Assembly: GCF_002104995.1 (NCBI RefSeq)
Contig: NW_024468254.1
Coordinates: forward strand, 1,054,001 to 1,118,000
From: Linderina pennispora
Lineage: Eukaryota; Kickxellomycota; Kickxellomycetes; Kickxellales; Kickxellaceae
Direction of reading: 5' to 3'
DNA length: 64,000 nt
Shown here: piece by piece, positions 9,231 to 18,671 of the stretch
Numbering within the stretch: position 1 is the stretch's first letter
How the letters are laid out: each line of letters starts with the position of its first letter
Notes under the pieces: generated by a model
Told to the model about the DNA's origin: nothing
What the model saw: the letters and a program-made list of their open reading frames with translations, nothing else
The model's database searches: none
Translations under genes and position numbers: made by a program

Positions 9231-11234
9231 ATGGGAGATACACGCATGGAAACGTACTACGGCTTTGTAAGCACCAGCGAAGACGCCCTCGCCTTGTTCG
9301 AGGCGTGTCGGCTAGGATACAAGCAGCGGGTGCCACGACGCCTCAGCGACGCCGAGCGCGCAGCCATTCGATCAGGGTCGATATTTGTTTGGGAGGAGAA
9401 CGAGTCTGGCATGAAGCGGTGGACGGACGGGCGCAGCTGGTCGCCGTCCCGCGTGCAGGGCTGCTTTCTGACATACCACGAGTGGGAGGGCCGGCGCCGA
9501 GCGCAGCGACACCCGACATTCCACACAATGCACGGCTTCAACATGTCGATGCTGCCAGCGTCGATGGCGGGCATCCACGGTATGCCATCACAGCCCATTC
9601 CCATGGGTATCGCCCGGTACGGGCATTTTACAGGCGGACCAACCAAGGCAGGCTCGTCGCAGGTACAGTACGGGTTCCCCAAGGAGAACGGCATGCTAAA
9701 GAAGGCATTGTCAATCAAGACCAACGACGGCAAAAAGCTGCATATCATCGCGTACTACTCCAAGGAGGACCATGCGCGCCGCCGGCTGCTGACACCCACC
9801 AACGACCCCAACTTCCCCAAGCTGGTGGTGCCGCCCAACCTATATCCCGACATGTCGCCCGAGTCCATGTATGGCGCCAGTCACTCACTCAGCACCACAT
9901 CACCGACGCGCGGTACCACCGACCTTGGGCCGAGGACGCGCGACTCAAATAACAGCGACAGCAACGAGGAAAACACTCGTCGGCTGGGCCGCGGCCACTC
10001 GAACCCCGGCACGTCGTCAATGGACGTGGACATGCTGCCCTCAGCATCGTCGCCCAGCCACTCGCTGGCGCCGCAGCATCCGCCGGCTCCGCACAGCGCA
10101 GCAACCACGCCGACATATCAGTCGTCCAAAACACGTGTCCAGTCACTTGTCGATGATGCCCCCAGCATCCCTGGCACGTCCATGTCGCCGTCGCACCACC
10201 TGTATGCCAGCCAGCTGCCGGCATCGCGGCCCTCAGGCGAGCACCAAAGGAGCCCCCATTCGGTGCTGCCCATGAATATTGCTACTGCCGCGGGCATGCG
10301 GCCAAGCAGTAACAGCTTCAGCAGCGGAACAAACTATCAGCCGGCGTCGTACTCGCACCTGCCTGCAGCGAGCCAGGGCCAAGCCGCCGCCCCGCCGCAC
10401 TACCAGCCTTCGAGTGGCTACAAAAGCGGTCCCAAATACCTGGGCCTGGGTGGTCCACTGGGACTGGGTGGCGGCCACACGACCCGGCGCGCCCCTCCAG
10501 CGCGCTCCATTACAACGGCAGGCGTGTACTCGCGCAACACATTCAACTCGTCGTCATCCTCGTCGCACGTGTCCGCCGGCGAGCCCCTCAGCAGCCCTTT
10601 GGCCACCGAGTTCAACACCAACCATTCGCCGATGATGTGCGATACTGCCGAGTCGTCGCGGCGACCCAGTTTTGTGCGTGGAGCGCCGCCGCCCATGCCG
10701 CTGCTGCTTTCGCCGGTCCATCCCCCACAGTTGCCGCAGCCCGCGTCGGCTGGCGGTGCCGCGCCTATGCTTCCAGACTACACGCCTATCAGCCTGGCGG
10801 GCATCCGCGGCGACGTCAAAGAGGGCCCGCGGCGGCTGCCGTCGATATCAGCTAGCCTGCGCAACGACTCGCCGCCAGAAACAACGTGTTCGCTGGGCGG
10901 GCTCGGCATTTTGCACACCAGCGTCTCGGCGGCACGGTCATCAGCGCTGCCGAGCCCCATGCCCACGCCAAGGCAGACTGCATCGCTTGGCTTTGATGGT
11001 GAGCGGACAAGCCCGCCGCACCGCAACAACTACCCCGACTCCCTGTCGCTGCTGGCGACGACGGCGGACCGGTCGCATGGCCAGCAGCGGCAGGCGTCAG
11101 TGTCCAGTCGGTCATCGATGCACCCGTATTCGCGCAGCGGGCGGCGTGGGCCGTCGATGCGGTCCGTCAGTCTCAAGCAGTCCGAGGACATCCGGCAACT
11201 TGGTGTGCTGGACCAAAGCCTCAAACTCAAATGA
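9231..11234 (+). CDS. Gti1/Pac2 (WOPR) family transcriptional regulator, 667 aa
   Basis: Start is MGDTRMETYYGF (an alternative start is M6, aligning with METYRG of the paralogue at 3859). The first WOPR half is residues 1-85 (EACRLGYKQRVPRRLSD, SGSIFVWEENESGMKRWTDG, WSPSRVQGCFLTYHEWEGRR). The second is about 140-205 (LKKALSIKT, KLHIIAYYSKEDHARRRL, LVVPPNLYPD), separated by a Gly/Met/Pro-rich insert longer than in the paralogue. The C-terminal 460 residues are low-complexity Ser/Pro/His with HTTRRAPPARS-type basic patches. Its long upstream region resembles the long regulatory regions of WOR1-type master switches (established for Candida; inference here). Confidence 0.92.
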   Translation: MGDTRMETYYGFVSTSEDALALFEACRLGYKQRVPRRLSDAERAAIRSGSIFVWEENESGMKRWTDGRSWSPSRVQGCFLTYHEWEGRRRAQRHPTFHTMHGFNMSMLPASMAGIHGMPSQPIPMGIARYGHFTGGPTKAGSSQVQYGFPKENGMLKKALSIKTNDGKKLHIIAYYSKEDHARRRLLTPTNDPNFPKLVVPPNLYPDMSPESMYGASHSLSTTSPTRGTTDLGPRTRDSNNSDSNEENTRRLGRGHSNPGTSSMDVDMLPSASSPSHSLAPQHPPAPHSAATTPTYQSSKTRVQSLVDDAPSIPGTSMSPSHHLYASQLPASRPSGEHQRSPHSVLPMNIATAAGMRPSSNSFSSGTNYQPASYSHLPAASQGQAAAPPHYQPSSGYKSGPKYLGLGGPLGLGGGHTTRRAPPARSITTAGVYSRNTFNSSSSSSHVSAGEPLSSPLATEFNTNHSPMMCDTAESSRRPSFVRGAPPPMPLLLSPVHPPQLPQPASAGGAAPMLPDYTPISLAGIRGDVKEGPRRLPSISASLRNDSPPETTCSLGGLGILHTSVSAARSSALPSPMPTPRQTASLGFDGERTSPPHRNNYPDSLSLLATTADRSHGQQRQASVSSRSSMHPYSRSGRRGPSMRSVSLKQSEDIRQLGVLDQSLKLK

Positions 11235-11352
11235 TACAACTCTCCCCCTCCCCCTTCTCCCCATCCTCTTCCTTCCCTTTCTTCGCACCCGAGTTCCATA
11301 TTTCCTTTTTCCGCTTCTAGCTCCCCTCCGTCAGTGTCACTATTGCAATATA

Positions 11353-11961
11353 TTAGCTGGTATCCGAATTCACACTCTTGCTTTGGAACACAACGCCTTG
11401 TGCGGCAAGGACAATGTCTGGTGTCTTGTCAAACTCGTCGGTCGGTACAGTCTCAACCACCTGCTCGTTTAGGCAGACCGCGCACTTGAACAGATGCGGG
11501 TTTCCTGTCAGAAACCTGTCGTAGTAGCCCTTCCCATGGCCACACCGATTGCCGGCCGTGTCGAATGCGACGCCTGGCACCAGGATGAAATCCAGCGCGC
11601 TGGCATCCACGCCCTTCCTGTCCTTGGCTGGCTCCGGAATGCCCCACCTGTTTTTCGGCAAAGACTCCAGGTCCTCCTTTCCTTGCAGCTCCACCATGTC
11701 CATGAATGTGCCATCGCATCTGGGCACATACACGCGCTTGCCGGACTCCAGTGCATCGTACAAAAGCTGCCTAGTCTGCAGCTCGCCCGAGTCCATGCTA
11801 ATGTAGATGCTGATGTGCTGGGCACGCTGGTAGGCCGAAAGCTGGACCACCTGCTTTGCGACTCGGCAAGACTGGTCGGTAAGTGCGGACGCAGATAGCT
11901 GTGAAAGCACACTGTGCATGCGCTTACGCAGCTTCTGCTTGGATGTCCGGATGGCGTTCAT
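11353..11961 (-). CDS. FAU1: 5-formyltetrahydrofolate cyclo-ligase, 202 aa
   Basis: Converts 5-formyl-THF to 5,10-methenyl-THF with ATP hydrolysis in folate one-carbon metabolism. Motifs: N-terminal K-x-x-L-R-K-R (SKQKLRKRMHSVLS), the central IYISMDSGELQT strand, YVPRCDG, GIPEPAKD, the D-F-I-L-V-P-G-V-A-F-D core, and the ATP/substrate loop NRCGHGKGYYDRFL, followed by the C-terminal LAAQGVVF. I chose MNAIRTSK at 11961. An in-frame ATG at 12081 would add 40 residues (MAVVRTAQKESRASYPKKTD), possibly a mitochondrial leader. It is divergent from the deubiquitinase at 12241, sharing a 280-bp (or 160-bp) bidirectional promoter. Confidence 0.92.
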   Translation of the reverse strand: MNAIRTSKQKLRKRMHSVLSQLSASALTDQSCRVAKQVVQLSAYQRAQHISIYISMDSGELQTRQLLYDALESGKRVYVPRCDGTFMDMVELQGKEDLESLPKNRWGIPEPAKDRKGVDASALDFILVPGVAFDTAGNRCGHGKGYYDRFLTGNPHLFKCAVCLNEQVVETVPTDEFDKTPDIVLAAQGVVFQSKSVNSDTS

Positions 11962-12240
11962 GGGGGGCGTTTGTGAAAAAGAATGATAGCACAATGTGGA
12001 GATAGAAAGGAAAGCTCGTGGATCAGTTTTTTTTGGATAGCTGGCGCGCGACTCTTTTTGGGCTGTTCGAACCACTGCCATAAATCCTGCCGTGATTATG
12101 CTAGTGCCGCTTTGTGATCAAGAACAATCCCCATTGCGTCACCTCTTGCTTCAAGTATAGGCACGCTCTAGGGCAGCACGGACAAGCCCGTGTTTTTCTT
12201 GCCTCGATTGCATTTCCAATTAAGACTTTTTATATTGTTA

Positions 12241-15200
12241 ATGGCCTTCGCATCTCAGCCTATTGGCGTTCTCTGCGCATACTTTGTCAACACCCAGCTC
12301 GCTGAATGGTCGCCGCCCGAGCTCCGCAAGCAGCAGACAAAGCTGCACCGGCACGACTGGGCCCAGCCGCAGACGCACCCCGACACACTACTTTCTCCAA
12401 GCAGGTGGGAGGCAACCTGCACGGAGTGTCTCTGTAAACTGCGTGTGCTGGGTGTAATATCCGACCGCACAACCACCGGCGGCAAGGCTCCGTGCACAGA
12501 CGAGCTCGGCCACCACTTTCACACACGCTTATCTGATGCGCCGGTCTCGCAAATACAAGGTCGCAGTGTGTATGCCGGCGGCGCGTGGTGCTGCAAATGC
12601 AACTCACAGGTCGAGCTGTCGCTGACCGCGCCAGTGATCTCCTCGCTGCAGGTGGCAGCGCTGGAGCGGGCGCGGGCGGCAGGCCACGAGCACCACAGCA
12701 CACAGGCGGTACGCGAGGTGCTGGTTACGCTGAAGACAATGTTCCGGATCGCAAAGAATGCCGTCGGTGGCGACGTTCGGCCGATAAAGTCAACCAGCCC
12801 CAAACCAAGGCAGCTGCTGAAATTCGACACAGCATGCAATGAGATTCTGGCGGCGGTCGGATTTGTGATGCGCGGCGACGAGTTCTGTCCACCAGATATC
12901 GTCGCCAGCATTTCAGATGACGAACTGAAGAGCTCGGTCAGCGACAGTCTCTCGTACCAGCAGCTGGTTGCCGCCATGGAAGAGCTTCTGGTGGCTTCGG
13001 GCAAATTCATGCGCAGACTACCACCAAACGACCGCGATGCATTGTTCCGGTATCTCAACGGCGCTATCTCCCTCATGCAGCTGCTGGGGTCGGATATGTA
13101 TCCGAAGCGGCCTGGAAGCTCACCACTAGTGATTTCGTCAAACCGCAGTATCATCGGCACTCGCTCATCGCTCGAAGAAGGCTATCGCCGGTTAGGCGCG
13201 CCTGAGGATGCTGCTGATTCTCTGGTGGCCTGGGCGTATTTGCGGCAGACGGAGGAAGACGAGTCAGACGACCCTATCAGCGGTAAAGATGCACTGGAGC
13301 GATTCGACGCACTGCAGGGGATTGCCGCCGCACGGTCGTCCAAGGAGCTTGGAGATCTGGTTGCCAACGAAGAGGACCGTGGGCTTGTGGCAACTGACGC
13401 ATTGCGGGCAGCGCTGGGCGAGATCTGCGGTGACCGGATGCTAGAGGTGGATGCGATTGGCGTGGATTCTATTCGCGAACTGTTCACAGCCAAACTAGGC
13501 AGCCTGGGGCGAAAAAAGGACAAGCTGAGTTTGGTTAACCACCTACACATTCTGGCGAGTGCGAAGCGTGACCAGGCATTGAAGGAATATGTGGTGAATG
13601 TAAGATCCGCGGTTGACGCCGAGGAGGACGTGGATGAGGGATCGCGGATGACGTCGCCGACGAGTCAGGTCAGGAGAAACATTGATCTATGGACCCAGCT
13701 GTAAGTACGATGGATGAGGGAATGCGCCAACTTCTTTCCCAGCACCTCCTTCTGCCAATGTCTATGTTGTTCAAAATCACTGCTGTGGTTGCCTGCGAAG
13801 TACTAACACGCGCTGCCTGCTCATCTGTGAATAGACCAACAGGGCTCAAAAACATTGGCAACACCTGCTACCTGAACTGCATGTTGCAGTGCCTCTTCTC
13901 GATCACCCCGATCCGCAATGCGGTCCTGCAGTTTGGCGATGGTAAAACATGGAACGAAGACGCAGTTGCTGGGCGCCGTGACGGCTCGCATGTGCTGTCT
14001 GAGCTCGAGATCCGCCGTGCGCTGCGGTTTGTCCGGTTACTCAAGGATCTATTTGGTAAGCTGATGAACCAGCGGATCGACAACAGCTCCATGTTGGCAT
14101 CAAGTGGTGGCCATCCTTTAGCAAGCACAGCAGTGGCAGTCGCGCCGGACCGCGAATTAGCCGATATGCTGCTGTTAGCTGGTACCAATAATACGGCGAA
14201 GCCTGCGAATGGTAGCAACACGCCAACAAAGCCTGACCAGGCCCGGTCGTTTGTGGAGCAGCAGGATGTCGACGAGTGCATCGACCAGTGCATTAGCCTG
14301 CTTCAGCACGCGCTGCCGCCTGATAGCCCGTGGAAGGACTCTGCTGGTGACATGGAGAAGGCAGAGGGATCGGAGAAAAAGAAGCGCAAGAAGGAGCCCG
14401 AAACCTGGATCCACCGACTCCTAATCGGCAACCTTGAGTACACAAACGGACAGACCAGCGAGGGCGAGCTGCAGACCACACATGAGTTGTTCCACAACCT
14501 GCTGGTGAACATCCCTAGTGCCAACTCTGATATCAACGAGTGTCTCGATGGGTTCTTTGCTGATGACACCGTGGCCAGCAGCGAAAGGGATGTTGTCAGG
14601 CAGTCGCGTGTTAGTCGCGCTCCGCCGGTACTGTTTGTGCAGGTGCAGCGTGTGCAGTTCGATAAGACAACTATGCAGCCATTCAAGGTCAACTCGCATA
14701 TTCGTCTGCGCGAGCAGATCTCGCTGGCGCGGTTCTGCCAGTTTGATGGCGAATCGGCCGATGCCAAATGCTGTCACAAGCTGCGGAAGCGGCTGTCTGC
14801 GATTGACAACCATCTGCAGGCGCTGAAAGTGCCCACTACCAAGCCTACCAAGGAGGGCTGGGCGGCTGGCGATTCAGTGATTCCAGCAATCGAGCGCGCG
14901 CAAAGCTTCCTCGCAGGTGTCAGCAGCTGGACAGCCAATGACGTCACAAAACAACTACTGGCGGAGCTGCCCCACGACCCCGACCTCCTCGAGACTGCCA
15001 AGCTTGCCAGCGACCAGCTGACACAAATGCTTACCGCCCTGAACTCTGCCAAGCAGTCATGGGAGGCGGAGCACCAGCGAATCCACGACGAGCTGGAGAG
15101 AATCTATGCAGACATACCGGACAACGACATGGCGTACACCTTGCACGCTGTGTTCATCCACAGCGGCGTGTCGTCAGAGTATGGCCATTACTGGGTGTAT

Positions 15201-15395
15201 ATCCGTGATCGGAATAGCAGGACAGGCGAGACGCGGTGGGTGAAGTTTAACGACTCGAGTGTGTCGACTGTGGAGGCGAGCGAGATTCTAAGGAGCTCGC
15301 CGATACCTGAAGAGGAGAATGCGAACCCGTATTATCTGGTGTATGTACAGAACCAGGAGCTGCCGGCGCTAGTGGACCTTGGCTCCACCAGCTAG
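12241..15395 (+). CDS. UBP2: Ubiquitin-specific protease, Ubp2/USP25-28-like, 1006 aa, one intron
   Basis: Exons are 12241-13700 and 13835-15395. The 134-bp intron begins GTAAGT, carries a perfect TACTAAC branch site at 13801-13807 and ends AATAG. Splicing joins DLWTQL to PTGLKNIGNTCYLNCMLQCL in frame, and the open frame would otherwise stop at the donor. Catalytic Cys is C498 in the Cys box, catalytic His is H938 (SEYGHYWVYIRD), followed by KFNDSSV. The QQDVDECIDQCISLL segment, a large N-terminal region (first 480 residues, with CxxC pairs TECLCK and CCKCNS), and the long insert inside the catalytic domain fit Ubp2, which trims K63-linked chains with Rsp5. The assignment to Ubp2 rather than another large USP is moderate. 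Confidence 0.88.
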
Positions 15396-15517
15396 TGATT
15401 TCTGTTTTCCAGAAAGGATGGGCAAAGGCTTGGCACTGCATTCAGGGAGGCTTGGCAGATTTTCCATACCTACTTGATTACGTACCAGCCTGCGTATGGT
15501 GATTTTTGTGCAACGGG

Positions 15518-15525
15518 TATAAATA
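15518..15525 (+). promoter_or_regulatory. TATA box of the small ORF at 15608
   Basis: TATAAATA lies 90 bp before the start codon at 15608, with a pyrimidine-rich stretch about 20 bp downstream. This arrangement supports real transcription of the short ORF. Confidence 0.5.
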
Positions 15526-15607
15526 CCAGAGTCGTCTTTCTCTGGGGCTCAGTCTGTATCGTTCATGGCCGCATATCCATTGATTATTTTTTATAAATTT
15601 ATATACG

Positions 15608-15847
15608 ATGCACCGCTCAAACTCCTCCGATTCCACTGGTACCATCTATAAAGCACAGACCCTGACCAATGACGAAAAGTATAACCCAACTGACGTCAAG
15701 GTCAAGAAGATGAGGTACTGCGACTATTTCCGCGCCGAAACCACCAAGGAAAAGCTGCAGGTTGCCGGTGCCTTCATCATGTCCTCGGGGATCCCGCCGC
15801 TATTTAAGAGTATCCGTCGCTGTCAGATGGGATGCAAGTGCAACTAG
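15608..15847 (+). CDS. Small protein, 79 aa, unrecognised
   Basis: ATG follows an AT-rich leader and a good TATA box at 15518-15525. The protein is Ser/Thr-rich at the N-terminus (MHRSNSSDSTGTIYKAQ), Lys-rich in the centre (DVKVKKMRYCDYFRAETTK), and then has a short apolar stretch (LQVAGAFIMSSGIPPLF) and a basic Cys-containing tail (SIRRCQMGCKCN). The apolar stretch is too short and weak for a firm membrane call. The three clustered C-terminal cysteines are notable. I recognise no family. Codons look coding rather than random. Confidence 0.5.
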   Translation: MHRSNSSDSTGTIYKAQTLTNDEKYNPTDVKVKKMRYCDYFRAETTKEKLQVAGAFIMSSGIPPLFKSIRRCQMGCKCN

Positions 15848-16309
15848 TACCTTATTAATTTAACATAGCATTTCGCCTAGTATATGGGATAATTGTAACT
15901 ACAATGTGACTGAACTCATGCTATGATGAGTGCCTTCAAATGGATTTCACATGCTTTCACAGCTGGGCCCATCAGCGCCATATACGGCCCTTCTCAAGCC
16001 CGAGTCATAAAATAGCACACGTTCTGAACAAACACTGCTCAAAGCGACAGACTTTATAGGTAAAGATATATTGAATTTTTCTTTCGTGCATTAATCGCCA
16101 GCATCCAGCTTTGTGCCCGGATGAAAGCTAAAAAGGGAAAGAAAGAAAAAGCAACACCCGAATTTCTAATGTACAAGTAGGTAGAAGGCAGAGGGGATGG
16201 GAGCGCCGAACCGCAGAGGGGCGGCGATTAGGAATTCTGGCAGAGCAAAAACGAAGAAAACCTTGGGTTGGCTAAACCTCCGATCTTACGCTGGGAACCG
16301 ACAGCAGAC
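15848..16309. other. Intergenic, nothing seen
   Basis: 3' flanks of the 79-aa ORF and of uricase (which ends at 16310). No motif or RNA structure stands out. Confidence 0.5.
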
Positions 16310-17248
16310 TTAGAGCTTGGTGGCGGGGCGCGAGATGGTGGCAGTGATGAAGCCGGACGGGTCGGCAATGGGCATGTAGACCTCGGCGTCCGAAGCCAGG
16401 TTCTTCAGGCCGAACTTGCTCAGATCGAACGGGAAGATGTGGATGTTGGGCAGAGCGTAGTACACGTCGTCGACGGCAGCGAACTCGTTGAGGATGCGGT
16501 CGGCCATGATGTACAGGGTGGTCTGGACCGAGGCGTGGACCCAGGCACGGGGGTCGTTGGCGAACGCATCGAGGGTGTTGCGCTTGGCGCCGTTGTAGAT
16601 GGTGTCGAAGGGCAGCGCCTGGATGGTGTCGATGTCCTTGGACACAACCTTCCACTGGCACAGAACCTTGGTCGACAGCATGCGGTCGGGCATGTCCGGC
16701 AGGGTGGCCAGCTCGTCGCGCCAGAAGTCGGTGAACGACGAGTTGGTGGTCTTGAGCACCTCCAGGTCGTAGAAGCCCGAGGTGACGTCGGCGACCAGAG
16801 ACGCGTTCGACGGCGGGTTGGTCTTGGTGACCACGGCCTCGGTCCAGCGGGTCTCCTTGCCCTCGCGGTAGAACGAGTGGGGGTGGCTGCGGTTGTCGAA
16901 CTTCATGCGCTCCCACGGCTTGGTGATGATCTTGACCTGGCACGAGGTGACGTGGGCGTACTTGTTGACCATGAACTTGGCGATCTCGGTGGCGAACACC
17001 TCGGGGACCATGACCTTCTCGGCAGGCAGCGTCTTGGCCAGGTAGTAGACGGTGTTCTTCTGCGAGTCGGTGGCGACGACCAGCTTGTTGTCGCCCTTGG
17101 TGTACGAGGACTCGAACTGGGCACCCGAGAGCAGGCAGCAGACCGAGTAGTCGGCAACCTCCTGCCAGCCGTCGGCGTGGCGGACGACGCGGACAACGCG
17201 GACGCGGTCCTTACCGTAGGCCTGGGACTTGATGATCGAGGACTCCAT
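16310..17248 (-). CDS. UOX: Urate oxidase (uricase), peroxisomal, 312 aa
   Basis: Oxidises urate to 5-hydroxyisourate with release of H2O2, the first step of purine degradation to ammonium. The catalytic diad lysine is K13 (QAYGKDRVRV) and its partner threonine T60 (LVVATDSQKNTVYYLAKTL). HPHSFYREG, LKTTNSSFTDFWRDE, the Gln loop SVQTTLYIMADRIL, and the histidine of LPNIHIFPFDL (about H270) are all present, so it looks active. It ends in Thr-Lys-Leu, close to the canonical SKL peroxisomal signal. Codon use is strongly C/G-ending, far more than the neighbours, indicating high expression. TATA box at 17359 and GATA sites further upstream. Confidence 0.97.
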   Translation of the reverse strand: MESSIIKSQAYGKDRVRVVRVVRHADGWQEVADYSVCCLLSGAQFESSYTKGDNKLVVATDSQKNTVYYLAKTLPAEKVMVPEVFATEIAKFMVNKYAHVTSCQVKIITKPWERMKFDNRSHPHSFYREGKETRWTEAVVTKTNPPSNASLVADVTSGFYDLEVLKTTNSSFTDFWRDELATLPDMPDRMLSTKVLCQWKVVSKDIDTIQALPFDTIYNGAKRNTLDAFANDPRAWVHASVQTTLYIMADRILNEFAAVDDVYYALPNIHIFPFDLSKFGLKNLASDAEVYMPIADPSGFITATISRPATKL

Positions 17249-17358
17249 TGCGATTGCTGGAAAGGGGCGAAGCGAGTTGGTTAGTCGGAAGTAGAAGCGG
17301 TAATTCAGATGAATGCCAGAACTGAGGAAGCCAACATGTCCACTCCGGCTGGCTTCCC

Positions 17359-17365
17359 TTTTATA
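17359..17365 (-). promoter_or_regulatory. TATA box of uricase
   Basis: TATAAAA on the minus strand lies 111 bp upstream of the uricase ATG, implying a leader of about 80 nt. Consistent with a strong regulated promoter. Confidence 0.6.
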
Positions 17366-17477
17366 CGGCTCCGTCCGTTAGACGGTCTTGGGATCTGGGT
17401 ACCTTTGGGCTTTTTGGGCGCGGTTGGCCGCATAGTTTTGAATGCAGCTCGAGCGTGGAGATTTTTGTTTTTCACTC

Positions 17478-17890
17478 AGATAACCTGCTCAGTCTGTAGA
17501 AATTCCCCGCGCAGAAGAGATCGTCTCCCCTCCCCTCATTTTTGCGCACATCGTCAGTTCAGGAGGGCAGCAAGATAAGCCAGCACCCGGGAGGTTTAGT
17601 CCAGCTGGAGGAGCGGAAAACTGGGTGTTGCGAGCACAGGCATTTTCGCCGCGCACGGTGCACATGCCCTATGCACTGTTAGGTCATGTATGCTGCATTT
17701 CCAAAAACCCATCGACGCGCGGTGATTTTCAAGAGCCTGGGCCAAGCTGCCTCGCACACAAGTGATTCTGCATCGGCGGTTTACAAAAGGAGAAAAATCT
17801 GCGTTTTTGTGCTGAGCTTGATGTGTCCGAGAATCCACTCCTTCGGCCAAAGAGAAGCAAATAGAACAACGAGCGGTATATTTTCGATAA
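17478..17890. promoter_or_regulatory. Three GATA-type sites upstream of uricase
   Basis: AGATAA (17478-17483), AGATAAG (17573-17579) and CGATAA (17885-17890) match HGATAR, the target of fungal nitrogen-control GATA factors (AreA/Nit2 family), at 230, 325 and 637 bp from the ATG. Such short sites also occur by chance; the call rests on context. Confidence 0.35.
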
Positions 17891-18671
17891 TTCCTACTCG
17901 GCCTATTCACGCAGTCACAATTGCTGTCCACCGCCCAGCACAATAATGAAACAGCGAAAACAGGCCGATATGTAATTTGCGGTGGATGGTAAAGGTGAAT
18001 TAAGGATCAGTTGCTTGTGAGTACTCGAGAGGCTCAAGGACACAGCAGGCGTACTGGCGCTGCTTTCTTGCTCCGGTGGTTAGCGCTTACTGCCGACTCT
18101 GAACAGCTGCATGCATTTGTGCTCGGCGCATACATTCATCGTACCATCTCTTGTTACATGCATGGCCAACGACACAGGCCATTATACACGACTTGGCACT
18201 CGGGGTGTATATACGCAACAACGGTGATGCTGAATATATGCCGAAATGGAATGTGGGCGCGGGGAGGACCTATTGAAATTAAATTATAGCCCGTGGTTGA
18301 ACGGCCAATGTACGGCTAATGCCCTTGCGTTTATAATGATGAAGCCGGCGAAAATAGCAGTAGTTAAAATATCCATTCCAAGGCGATGGGGGAACAGAGA
18401 AGTAGCTACGTTCATCGAAGCAGCGCTACTGCTATAATTAACCACATGGCGCTTCCATTCTTTGCCCGACTGGGAAAAACCTCCTAGATATTGTCAATTC
18501 GAATTGTTCTCAACTCTTAGTAAAAACTCACTTCATTTCATTGAAAGAATAAACGCTCTTGCTTGTGGATATCCCTGTTTGCTCTCCCACTTTCTTCATC
18601 CTTCTGCCCGCCGATGCTCTATAGTCTAATGTGCTGTATACACTCCTAATATATATCTGCACGAGACAGGA

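Larger units (their letters stand above)
17249..18671. other. Divergent intergenic region between uricase and an OPT gene
   Basis: Holds both promoters: TATAAAA for uricase on the minus strand near 17360, GATA-type sites at 17478-17890, and an AT-rich stretch just before the OPT start at 18672. No gene seen inside. Confidence 0.5.

Noticed and set aside
16268-17284. 338-codon plus-strand open frame opposite uricase
   Set aside because: It is the exact antisense of a highly codon-biased gene; G/C at every third position suppresses stops. The predicted protein is Val/Gly/Asp-repetitive with no motif.
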